64,000 nt of DNA from Streptomyces cavernae (GTDB lineage Bacteria; Actinomycetota; Actinomycetes; Streptomycetales; Streptomycetaceae): NCBI RefSeq assembly GCF_004023625.1, contig NZ_RPDJ01000001.1, positions 310,001 through 374,000 on the forward strand, read 5' to 3'. The translations under genes and the position numbers were made by a program. A model generated the notes under the pieces. That model was not told where the DNA came from and did not search any database. It was given only the letters and a program-made list of their open reading frames with translations. This document shows, in pieces, positions 52,166 to 60,196 of this stretch (positions are counted from its first letter, which is position 1; each line of letters begins with the position of its first letter).

Positions 52166-52894
52166 CGGCCTCCTTGCGTGATCTCGTCATATCGGCCTCC
52201 TCGCACGGCCTCGGCAAACGGATCGCCGCCTCGGCCGGCCGTACCAACCCCTTGCGCCGCCCAGGAATGGGGACCGCCGCCTCAGTGCACCGCGGTCGTG
52301 CGCTCCCGCGCCGCGGTAGGCCGCGGGCCGGCCGTACGAATCGCTGTGTCGGCCAAGCGGACAGCGGTTCCTGAACTGCTGGATCCTGAACTCCTGATCC
52401 TGAACTTCTGGATCCTGAACTTCTGGGCAGGCCGCTGCCGTGGCGCTCGGCGTCGTCGCCGTCGTACTGCCGCACTGTCAACGGACCGCTTGCGCCTGCG
52501 CGTTGAGGGCGGCAGGGGAGAGTGCCGGGTCGGCGATCACCTTGACCGGCGCGAGTCCCAGCCGTGCGCAGCAGCGGTACGACGGTGGCCCGCTGGGCGG
52601 TGGCCGGCGTGGTGAGGTTCTCCCGCAGAGCCGAGCGGCGAAGTAGGCGAGATCGGCGTTCATCGTGTCGAGGCCACCTGAGGTGTCGAGCCGGTGTGGG
52701 GGAGGAGCTCGTACGGGGCGGGTGGTGCGGCGGGCGGGTGGTGCGGGTCCGGGCGGGGCGGGTCGCCGGGGCCGTCAGCCTGGCTGTGGACCGTACCAGA
52801 GGGCTCCGTAGCTGCCCAGACCCCGCCCCAACCAGCCCTGTGGGCACCCCACTTCCTTGACCGTCCCGAGCCGGTCGACCTAGCCTCGTCATGC
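52166..52894. other. Intergenic stretch with a possible coding scrap
   Basis: No intact gene is seen. At 52478-52663 on the minus strand a short frame reads MNADLAYFAARLCG and, after at least one frame change, ends GLAPVKVIADPALSPAALNA then QAQAVR and a stop. It looks like the remnant of a real protein but I cannot name it. The rest is promoter DNA and simple repeats. Confidence 0.4.
52372..52428 (+). repeat. Four degenerate copies of TCCTGAACTTCTGGA
   Basis: Units TCCTGAACTGCTGGA, TCCTGAACTCCTGA, TCCTGAACTTCTGGA and TCCTGAACTTCTGG follow one another in the gap upstream of the binding-protein gene. No hairpin forms within a unit. Confidence 0.65.
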
Positions 52895-52908
52895 GTGGTA
52901 CGTACCAC
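52895..52908. promoter_or_regulatory. Perfect palindrome, likely GntR/HutC operator of the GH89 gene
   Basis: GTGGTACGTACCAC lies 29 bp upstream of the GH89 ATG. Its GTGGT...ACCAC arms are those of the DasR/NagR-type box (TGGTCTAGACCA), with the centre changed from CTAG to ACGT. The GntR/UTRA regulator encoded downstream is the obvious binder. Confidence 0.6.
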
Positions 52909-52937
52909 AGTCGCCCTCGTCAGGAGCCGTCCGGACG

Positions 52938-54893
52938 ATGACATCACCCGAGGAAGCAAGCGCGGTGAGCCTCGCCGCCCGGCAGCTGCTTCAGCGGCTT
53001 GTCGGGGACCGGGCCGCGGAGTTCACCGTCGACGTCGAACCGGTCGGGCCCGGGAGCGGTGGGCACGACTGGTTCGAGGTCGACGCCGGGCCATCGGGGG
53101 TGGCGCTGCGCGGGTCCAGCGGTGTCGCCGTGGCCTCGGCACTGCGCTGGTATCTGCGGACCGCCTGCCGGACGCAGATCACCTGGGACGCCCCCGTGCC
53201 CCGGCTGCCGGACCGCCTGCCCCGCACCGGCACGGCCGCCCGGACCACCTCCCCCTACCTGCACCGCTACCACTTCAACATCTGCACGTTCGGCTACACC
53301 ACGGCGTTCTGGGACTGGACGCGCTGGGAGCGCCACATCGACTGGATGGCGCTGCACGGCGTGACCACGCCGCTGGCGATGACCGGTGTGGAGGCTGCCT
53401 GGCAACGGGCCCTCCTGCGCCTCGGTCTCGACGACGAGGCCGCCCGACGGTTCCTCGGCGGCCCGGCCTACCTCCCCTGGAACTGGCTCGCCTCACTCGA
53501 CGGCTGGTGCGGGCCCCTGCCGCAGAGCTGGATCGACAGCCATGCGGACCTGGGCCGCCGCATCCTGGACCGGGAGCGTGCCCTGGGCATGCGGCCGGTC
53601 CTCCAGGGCTTCTCCGGCCATGCGCCCCGCGAACTGATCGCACGCCGGGGCGCCCGGTCGACGACGCTCGGCTGGTGGGATTTCGAGGTCGGGGTCCTGG
53701 ACCCGCGCGACCCGCTGTTCGAGGATTTCGGCACCACGCTGCTGACCGAACAGACCCGTCTCTTCGGCACCGACCACCTCTACGCCGCCGATCCGTTCAT
53801 CGAGACCACACCTCCGGTGACCGGCCCCGACGACCTCGCCCGGGTCGCGCGGGCCGTGCACGGTGCCATGACCGCGGTGGACGACCAGGCAACGTGGGTG
53901 CACCAGGCATGGCCCTTCTCCTACCGCTCCGACTACTGGACGGCGGAACGGACCCGGGCCTTCCTCGACGCTGTCCCCGACGACCGGATGCTGATTCTGG
54001 ACCTGTGGGCCGAGCACACACCGGTGTGGCGGCAGACCGACGGCCACCGGGGAAAGCCATGGGTGTGGTGCATGCTGCACAACCTGGGCGGACGGCCCGG
54101 CCTCTACGGAAAGCTGGCAGAACTCGCCGTCGGCCCCGGCCGGGCGGGCGCCGACGCACGCGGTGGTTCGCTCTGCGGAGTCGGAGCGAGCATGGAGGCC
54201 TTCGGCGGCGACCCGGTCCTGTACGAGCTGCTGGCCGACGTCGCCTGGCAGGGCGCCATCACGGACCTGGCAGGGTGGCTGGAGAGCTGGACGCAGGCCC
54301 GGTACGGGCGCCGAACTCACGGCTTGCTGCGCGCCTGGGAGCTTCTGCGGGCCACCGTCTACACCTCCGACGCCCCCGGACCACCGGGGTCGGTCGTCGT
54401 CTGCCGGCCAACGCTGAGGGGTGATCTGCGCCCGGAGTCGCCGGTGCACCTGGCGGCGCCGCCCTCACCCACCGTGCCACCCGGACTGGCCGAAGCGTGG
54501 CTGCTCCTGGTCGGCGAGGCGACACGGGAGGACAGCGCGGGTCCACTCGGCAGGGACCTGTGCGATGTCACCGCGCAGGTGCTCACCCATGTGGCGTGCG
54601 CCCAGCAGCGTCGGGCGGCCGACGCGGCCCTGGCCCGTGACGCCGACCGCTTCCGGCACGCCGCGACCGCGCTGCTCACCACCCTTGAGGACCTGGACCG
54701 GCTGCTGGCCACCCGCCCCGAGTACCGGCTGGACGCCTGGCTCGCCGACGCCGGAAGCTGGGCGTCCACCCCCGCCGAAGCCGCGTTGTACGAAGCCAAC
54801 GCGCGACGCATCATCACGCTCTGGGGACACCCCCGCAGCGAGCTGCACGACTACTCGGGCCGGCACTGGGCAGGCCTGGTCCGTTCGTTCTAA
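52938..54893 (+). CDS. GH89 alpha-N-acetylglucosaminidase, interrupted by a stop near its C-terminus
   Basis: A 651-residue reading frame with the three NAGLU domains: a small N-terminal one (about 1-85), the catalytic barrel (LHRYHFNICTFGYTTAFWDW, HGVTTPLAMTGVEAAWQRAL, PWNWLASLDGWCGPLPQSWI) and a C-terminal helical domain. The catalytic acid is E289 in ADPFIETTPP and the nucleophile E359 in ILDLWAEHTPVW; the hallmark WCMLHNLGG follows. It removes terminal alpha-linked GlcNAc. There is no signal peptide, so it would act on imported oligosaccharides inside the cell. The TAA at 54891 interrupts the family ending ...GRHWAGLVRSFYLPRW, so the product lacks about 71 residues. Confidence 0.88.
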   Translation: MTSPEEASAVSLAARQLLQRLVGDRAAEFTVDVEPVGPGSGGHDWFEVDAGPSGVALRGSSGVAVASALRWYLRTACRTQITWDAPVPRLPDRLPRTGTAARTTSPYLHRYHFNICTFGYTTAFWDWTRWERHIDWMALHGVTTPLAMTGVEAAWQRALLRLGLDDEAARRFLGGPAYLPWNWLASLDGWCGPLPQSWIDSHADLGRRILDRERALGMRPVLQGFSGHAPRELIARRGARSTTLGWWDFEVGVLDPRDPLFEDFGTTLLTEQTRLFGTDHLYAADPFIETTPPVTGPDDLARVARAVHGAMTAVDDQATWVHQAWPFSYRSDYWTAERTRAFLDAVPDDRMLILDLWAEHTPVWRQTDGHRGKPWVWCMLHNLGGRPGLYGKLAELAVGPGRAGADARGGSLCGVGASMEAFGGDPVLYELLADVAWQGAITDLAGWLESWTQARYGRRTHGLLRAWELLRATVYTSDAPGPPGSVVVCRPTLRGDLRPESPVHLAAPPSPTVPPGLAEAWLLLVGEATREDSAGPLGRDLCDVTAQVLTHVACAQQRRAADAALARDADRFRHAATALLTTLEDLDRLLATRPEYRLDAWLADAGSWASTPAEAALYEANARRIITLWGHPRSELHDYSGRHWAGLVRSF

Positions 54894-55109
54894 CTACCGC
54901 GCTGGCGAAGCTGGTGCGAACACATCGTCCGGGCCCTCGAGTCAGGATCCCCGTACCAGGCTGAGGAGTTCGAGGTATCCCTGATCGACTGGGAGGAGCG
55001 GTGGACCGCCGGCCAGAGCGACATCGCGACGCACCATCCCCAGGCCGCCGGGGCGACACTGGACGTGGTGCGTACGCTGGTGCCCCGTTACCGCGCCTCT
55101 CGGGGGTAG
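54894..55109 (+). pseudogene. In-frame continuation of the GH89 gene after the TAA
   Basis: Immediately after the stop the same frame continues LPRWRSWCEHIVRALESGSP, YQAEEFEVSLIDWEERWTAG and VVRTLVPRYRASRG, then TAG. This is the normal NAGLU C-terminus, so one base change (TAC or TAT to TAA) cut a 723-residue protein. It has no start codon of its own. Confidence 0.85.
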
Positions 55110-55133
55110 CGGACACGTGCGAACCGCGGAGTG

Positions 55134-55874
55134 ATGGTGACGCTCGAGGACAGGCGCAGGGACGACGGCCCGCAGACGGACTCCTACAAGCACGAGGCAC
55201 TGCGGCGGCTGCTCCAGGCCGATATCGCCCGGATGCGGCCCGACGAGGCGCTGCCCACCGAACGGCAGCTCGCCGAGCGGTACGACGTCAGCAGGGCGAC
55301 CGCCCGGCGCGCGCTCCAGGCGCTGCGCGAGGACGGCCTCATCCGCAGTGTGCGGGGCGTGGGGACCTTCGTCTCGCATCCCCGGATCACCAAGACGTCC
55401 ACGCTCACCTCCTTCTCCGAGGACCTGCGCTCGCGCGGTTACCACCCCAGCGCCGAACTCCTCGCCGCGAAGCTGGTCGAGGCCGATCTGCACCATGCCA
55501 CGGCACTCGGCGTCGACCCCGGTACAGCTCTGCACCGCATCGAACGCCTGCGCCTCGGCGACGACTTCCCCATCTGCCTGGAAACGGTCTACCTCTCGGC
55601 CGAGCGCTTTCCGAACCTCGACCAGTCACTCCTCGAAGGCTCGCTGTCCGAAGCGCTGCGGAACACCCACGGAGTACGGGTGGTGCGTGCCACCCAGCAC
55701 ATCCGGGCGGTGAACGTGACCGGCCGTCAAGCCCGGTTGCTCGGCGTCAAAGAGGGTTCCGCCGCCCTCCTCGTACGACGCACGGCATTCGACGACCGCG
55801 GGCAAGTCGCGGAGTACGGCGAGTCGTTGTGCCGTGGCGACCTGTACGAGTTCTCGCTGGTGGTGACGAAGTGA
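55134..55874 (+). CDS. GntR-family regulator with UTRA domain (HutC/NagR type)
   Basis: A 246-residue regulator. Residues about 15-85 are the GntR winged helix (LPTERQLAERYDVSRATARR, ALQALREDGLIRSVRGVGTF); the rest is a UTRA ligand domain (TSFSEDLRSRGYHPSAELLA, HRIERLRLGDDFPICLETVY, LLVRRTAFDDRGQVAEYGES). Relatives such as DasR/NagR bind GlcNAc-6-phosphate or GlcN-6-phosphate. Start codons GTG 55131, ATG 55134 and GTG 55137 are all close; I used the ATG. It lies 24 bp after the end of the GH89 frame in the same direction and probably controls that gene and the ABC operon. Confidence 0.92.
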   Translation: MVTLEDRRRDDGPQTDSYKHEALRRLLQADIARMRPDEALPTERQLAERYDVSRATARRALQALREDGLIRSVRGVGTFVSHPRITKTSTLTSFSEDLRSRGYHPSAELLAAKLVEADLHHATALGVDPGTALHRIERLRLGDDFPICLETVYLSAERFPNLDQSLLEGSLSEALRNTHGVRVVRATQHIRAVNVTGRQARLLGVKEGSAALLVRRTAFDDRGQVAEYGESLCRGDLYEFSLVVTK

Positions 55875-55961
55875 CCTCTGCCGGGAAGCGGGCCTCGACC
55901 TGCTCGCCAAGCCGGCGCCGGCCACCCGGGCCATTCCCGGGCGGCCACCGCGGGTGGGTGT

Positions 55962-57230
55962 TCAGGCGGCGTCGCGTGCCGCGCTCGGCACGGGCGGGAA
56001 GCGGAGGGTGTCCAGGTCGATCGCGTCGGCCATCGCCTTGAGGCCCGCGTCGTTGAAGTGCAGATGGTCGCCCGGGTCGTAGGCGGGCAGGATGCGGTTG
56101 GGCTCGGCGGGGTCACGGACCACGGCGTCGAAGTCCACGACGGCGTCGAAGAGTCCGCTGGTCCGGATGAACCCGTTCACCGCCTGCCGTACGGCCTCCC
56201 GGGCCTCGGTGTAACCGCCGTTGCCGCCGAACGGGGTGATGGTGGCGCCGATGACACGGATACCGCGGGCATGGGCGCGCCGCACGATCTCGCGGTAGGC
56301 GTCCTGGAACGCGGCCGGATCGGTCTGGTTGGGGTTGCCCTTGATGTCGTTGATGCCCTCCATGAGGATCATCGCGCGTACCCCGGTGCGGGACAGGACG
56401 TCGGCGTCGAGCCGGGACAGGGCGCTCGGACCGGTGCCCTCGAGCAGGACCCGGTTGCCTGCGATGCCGGCGTTCAGAACGCCGAGTCGGCGGTGCGGTG
56501 GCAGCGCCAGCAGCCGTTCGGCGAGTCGGTCGGGCCAGCGGCGGTTGGCACTGGACGTGGATTTCGATCCATCGGTGATCGAGTCGCCGAGCGCGACGAT
56601 GCTGCCGGCGGTGCGCGGGCTGAACACGTCCACACCGGTCACGTAGTACCAGGAGCCGGTGGTTTCGGTGTAGGCGGATCCGCTCTCGTCGGTGGCGTGG
56701 TTACCGGAAGGGGCGACGAAACTGGTCTGCAGGGCAGAACGGTGGTACGTGGCCGGGCCGGAGTCGGTCGGCGTGTAGACGGTGATCAGGAGGTTGGCGG
56801 CGGCGGGCACCAGCAATGGCACGGGATCGGTGACCGCGTCCTCGCCGGCCGGGACGGTCACCGAGGCCGCGCCGCGAAACGTGGCGGTGCGCACCGTGCC
56901 GGCGACGGCGTTCGGGCTGTTCGGCGCGCCCTTCTCCTGCAACGCCACGGTTACGGCGCCGAGTTCGAGCGGGGAGGTGCCGAGCCGGTTGGTGATACGG
57001 ACGCGCGCGGCGCGTCCGCCGACGCTGGTGTGGACGACATTCCGGATGGAGGCGCCGGGCAGGGCCGGGGTGGTGCCGGAGGCCGCCGCCTCCCAGGTGC
57101 CCGCCCAGCCGTGGCGAGTGGCGGGGGCAGTTCCCGCGTCGGCTCTGGCGGGCATAGCTTCTGCCGTCCCCAGCAGAGCGATCATCAGCGCCGTCACCAG
57201 GACAGCGAGAAGGTGTCGGTTCTTCGTCAT
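55962..57230 (-). CDS. Secreted SGNH/GDSL hydrolase
   Basis: A 422-residue secreted esterase. The signal peptide is MTKNRHLLAVLVTALMIALL...PARA. An N-terminal beta domain (about 45-205) precedes the SGNH fold: block I VALGDSITDGSKSTSSANRR (catalytic serine), block II NAGIAGNRVL, block III MEGINDIKGNPNQT and block V DPGDHLHFND with the D-x-x-H pair. This layout is that of the rhamnogalacturonan acetylesterase-like and XynE-type proteins; the likely activity is deacetylation of polysaccharides or lipolysis. The ATG was set by the signal peptide; the frame extends 32 codons upstream without meaning. A TGAAC-GTT-GTTCA palindrome lies 102 bp upstream of the ATG. Confidence 0.9.
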   Translation of the reverse strand: MTKNRHLLAVLVTALMIALLGTAEAMPARADAGTAPATRHGWAGTWEAAASGTTPALPGASIRNVVHTSVGGRAARVRITNRLGTSPLELGAVTVALQEKGAPNSPNAVAGTVRTATFRGAASVTVPAGEDAVTDPVPLLVPAAANLLITVYTPTDSGPATYHRSALQTSFVAPSGNHATDESGSAYTETTGSWYYVTGVDVFSPRTAGSIVALGDSITDGSKSTSSANRRWPDRLAERLLALPPHRRLGVLNAGIAGNRVLLEGTGPSALSRLDADVLSRTGVRAMILMEGINDIKGNPNQTDPAAFQDAYREIVRRAHARGIRVIGATITPFGGNGGYTEAREAVRQAVNGFIRTSGLFDAVVDFDAVVRDPAEPNRILPAYDPGDHLHFNDAGLKAMADAIDLDTLRFPPVPSAARDAA

Positions 57231-57331
57231 GCGGGTGTGCCTTTCCAGTGGTCCGTGGCCAAGGGGTGCGCGGAGTCGCCGGAGGCTCGGCGCACAAGGC
57301 AACCAGCAATTCATCGGAGGTGTCAATCAGT

Positions 57332-57344
57332 TGAACGTTGTTCA
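57332..57344. promoter_or_regulatory. TGAAC-GTT-GTTCA palindrome upstream of the SGNH gene
   Basis: A 13-bp perfect inverted repeat followed by another GTGAAC half-site at 57350. It is positioned for control of the esterase gene. Confidence 0.4.
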
Positions 57345-57399
57345 GTGACGTGAACGAAGGGGGGTTCGGCCAGGCGGTGGCCAACACGGATCACTCCCA

Positions 57400-58481
57400 C
57401 TACCCGGAGGACTCCTCCGAAGCGAGCGCGCCCCGCAGGGCGTCCTTCAGGATTGCTCGGATGTCGTCGGCGAGACGGGCCGAGGGTTGGCGTACGGACG
57501 ACTGCCGGCCTTGGCGATCACTTCGCTGAAGTCGTGCTCCGTGAGGCCGAGTTCGGCGAGCGTTCGAGGGGCGCCGAGTTCGGCGGCGACCCGTGCGAGG
57601 TGTTTCGGTACGTCGTCGGTGGCCAGAGCGCGGCGGAGGGCGCGGTCGGCTGCGGCGCGTGGGGCAGGTCGAAGGCGGCGACATGGGGGAGCAGGACGGT
57701 GTGGGTGGGGCCGTGGGGCAGGTCGAAGGGCCGCCGAGGACATGGCAGAGCTTGTGGTGCCGTGACATGGTGGTGGCTCCCAGGCGGCTTCCGCACAGCC
57801 ATGCGCCGCGCAGCGCCTCGGTGCGGGCGTCGAGGTAGCGTGAGTCGCCGGCGATCGCGGGCAGCGCGCCGGCCAGGGACCGGACGCCTTCCTCGGCCAT
57901 CAGGGATGTTTCAGGTGAGGCATCGTGCGCGTAGAGGGCTTCCATGGCATGCGCGATGGCGTTGAAACCGCTGGTCACCGACACGTCGACCGGCAGGTCC
58001 AGGGTGAGTTCGGGGTCGTAGAGCACGCTGCGCGGCAGGACGGAGGGGGCGCGGCCGGTGCGTTTGCGGCCGTCTTCGGTGAGCCCCCAGACCCGGGCCA
58101 TCTCGGAGCCCGCGTAGGTGGTCGGGACGGCGAGCAGGGGCAGTTGGGACTTCAGCGCCATCGCCTTGTCCAGACCGATCGCCGAGCCGCCGCCCATGGC
58201 CACGCAGCCATCCGCACCGGCCTCCCGCGCAACGTCCAGACCCTTCACGACGACGTCGACGGGTACATGCATCCGTGCCTGTGCGAAGACTCCGGCGCAT
58301 GCGTCGCCGAGCAACGTGGCCGCACGCTCGGCGAGGGCACGCTGCCCGGGAGTGGCCCCAGCGCCAGCAGCCTACGCAGGCGCAACCTCTCGGCTCTCCG
58401 CGGCAGTTGGGTCATCCTTCCGGGGCCGAAGACCACGCGCATGCCCAGGGACTCGTGCGGGAACCGGGACTGCCCGGTCAT
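57400..58481 (-). pseudogene. Decayed maleylacetate reductase / iron alcohol dehydrogenase family gene
   Basis: The N-terminal piece in one frame is FPHESLGMRVVFGPGRMTQL. A second frame starting near 58314 gives the core, LLGD-type text as MLGDACAGVFAQARMHVPVD, CVAMGGGSAIGLDKAMALKS and PLLAVPTTYAGSEMARVWGL, SVTSGFNAIAHAMEALYAHD and MSRHHKLCHVLGG. Then FDLPHGPTHTVLLPHVAAF (a third frame), ATDDVPKHLARVAAELGAPR with TLAELGLTEHDFSEVIAKAG (a fourth), and a return to LADDIRAILKDALRGALA at the end. At least four indels are needed. The enzyme reduces maleylacetate to 3-oxoadipate in chloroaromatic or resorcinol breakdown; here it is dead. Confidence 0.8.
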
Positions 58482-58559
58482 CACCGTGCACCTCCAGACC
58501 ATGCCCCGCGTGATCGCGGGGAGGGGTGGGACGGAGAGGGGGAAGAACTGCTCGAAGAG

Positions 58560-58770
58560 GGCGGCGCGAATGCGCTCACCGTCGCTGAGCGGGCGGGCAT
58601 GGCGGTGGTCCGCGCCGAGATCACGGAGCGTATGACCGCGGAGCGGATGCGCGACCCGCGGGATCCGGCCGCCGCCCGAGTCGGACCGGCACCTGCCGTG
58701 GACCGAACCGAAGAGGCAGCTCCAGGCCGCGGTCATCGCCTATCTGCTCGGTGCGCCGGAACAGCGCTGA
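58560..58770 (+). pseudogene. C-terminal scrap of an unidentified protein
   Basis: LTVAERAGMAVVRAEITERM then TAERMRDPRDPAAARVGPAP continues, after one base, as EQLQAAVIAYLLGAPEQR and TGA. The helix-like ending looks like a real C-terminus, but I cannot assign it to a family. Confidence 0.35.
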
Positions 58771-58795
58771 TCGATGGTTCCGGCGGTACCTGTCC

Positions 58796-58833
58796 CGACG
58801 GGCGTGCCGTTCCGCGGAACGGCACGCCCGTCG
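58796..58833. terminator. Perfect 38-bp palindromic terminator
   Basis: CGACGGGCGTGCCGTTCCG and its exact complement follow one another without a gap, so 17 or more pairs can close over a CGCG turn. It sits just 3' of the DinB gene and of the scrap on the other strand. Confidence 0.8.
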
Positions 58834-58839
58834 CGATGA

Positions 58840-59418
58840 TCATTGGCCTACTCGGCCGTCGACCCGTTCGCGCAGGAGGTCGGCGTGGCCGCAGTGCCGC
58901 GCGTACTCCCCGATCTGCGCCACCAGGATGTCGCGAAGCTGCGCGTCCCCACCAGGTCGGGTGCCGAGATCCGTGAAGCCGGCTATGAACCGGTCGGTCA
59001 GTGCCCTCTCGGCCCGCCACTGACGCCAGGCGTCCTCCACCACCGCCGGATCGGCGACCGCGCCGTTCCAGTCGCCGTCGCGGTCCTCGGGGGTGCGGTA
59101 GATCCTGGGCGAGTCTTGGCCGGCCATCCGGCGCAAGTGCCGTTCATCCTCGGCCATGTGCCGCACCAGCCCGAGCAGGGACATCGTGGACGGTGGTACG
59201 GAGCGCCGGGCCATCTGTTCGGCGTCCAGGCCCTCACATTTCAGCTCGATGGTGAGGCGGTAGTAGCGCAGGTTGTCGAGCAGCGTGCCGCGTTCATCGA
59301 CGATTTCGGCGTCGGTCTCGCGCGGGTCGTCGTCCGGGTCGACCCACATGTCGGGGTAGATGGTGGAGGGCGTCCACCGAGTCACCGCCGGTTCGTTGAT
59401 GCGCTCATCCGAGTCCAT
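58840..59418 (-). CDS. DinB/DUF664 family protein
   Basis: A 192-residue four-helix-bundle protein: GTLLDNLRYYRLTIELKCEG, PPSTMSLLGLVRHMAEDERH, LRRMAG and ILVAQIGEYARHCGHADLLR. Histidines in the H-x-x-E-R-x-W-like and the H-x-x-x-H-A positions (VRHMAEDERH and ARHCGHADLLRE) are those that bind metal in DinB proteins. Some members are mycothiol- or bacillithiol-dependent transferases; which applies here is unknown. GAGG precedes the ATG by eight bases. Lone gene ending in a terminator. Confidence 0.88.
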   Translation of the reverse strand: MDSDERINEPAVTRWTPSTIYPDMWVDPDDDPRETDAEIVDERGTLLDNLRYYRLTIELKCEGLDAEQMARRSVPPSTMSLLGLVRHMAEDERHLRRMAGQDSPRIYRTPEDRDGDWNGAVADPAVVEDAWRQWRAERALTDRFIAGFTDLGTRPGGDAQLRDILVAQIGEYARHCGHADLLRERVDGRVGQ

Positions 59419-60196
59419 GCGGGCATCCTCGTGGGCAGCAACCCCGTCCGCCAACGAATTGCAGGCTCCTCACCGGCCTGCGGACGGCGCCGTCCCAGCG
59501 GCATCGGCCAGGACCGCTCGGTAGGCGTCCTGGTCGTCCTCGCCGAACACGGTGAAGACCACGCGGTCCAGTCGGCCCGGCTGTCGCTGTTCGGCCGGGC
59601 GATGGCCGGTGACGTGCTCCTGCCCGGCGAGGGCGCCCGCATCACGCCGACCACTTTCGAGGAGTGGCTCACGAAGCAGTGATCGGGCCCGACCGGGACA
59701 GCTTCGACAAGCGGTCCCGGTCGCTCCCTCCGGGTATGTAGGAACGGTGCCGACACAGGACGGCCGACGAGCAGCGGTCACGCCGCCGTCACCGGCCGGG
59801 TGGCGACGCTCGCGATGTCAGCGGGCACGGCGCCGGCGGTGGGCGCTGTGGCTCACGCCACAGGTCCACCACCCGGAAGCCGGGGCGCTCGCCCGCGGAC
59901 CTCGTCGCAAAGCGGAACTGATCGCTCGGTTCGGCGTGTTGGCGGTACGCCAAGCTCCCGCTCACGCTGCCGGTTCACGACCTTGTGCACACACTTCAGT
60001 GCCACTCGGAAACCCGGCAGGACCGGACCGACCTCGCACCACCCGGAACGAGCGAAATACGCCGTACCGCTCCGATAGCATGATCCAACTTACTAATGAC
60101 ACCTCCATCGTCCACCCTTCACCGGAAAACTGGCATATAGCGCAGAAGTGACCTACTTACCTAACGTCTAATAAATTGGTCAAATAATTGATATCT
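59419..60196. other. Gene-free stretch with falling GC content
   Basis: No intact gene is supported. Around 59470-59682 open frames in both directions resemble protein C-termini (plus: TPTTFEEWLTKQ and stop; minus: DRVVFTVFGEDDQDAYRAVL and a stop at 59470, a little like a macro-domain end), but they overlap and cannot both be real. From about 60060 the sequence becomes markedly AT-rich (TTACTAATGAC, CTAATAAATTGGTC) up to the PAP2 gene, marking a composition boundary. Confidence 0.5.

Noticed and set aside
59470..59781. Macro-domain protein C-terminus on the minus strand
   Set aside because: Only about 30 residues look suitable, the rest of the frame does not, and an equally plausible C-terminus overlaps it on the other strand.
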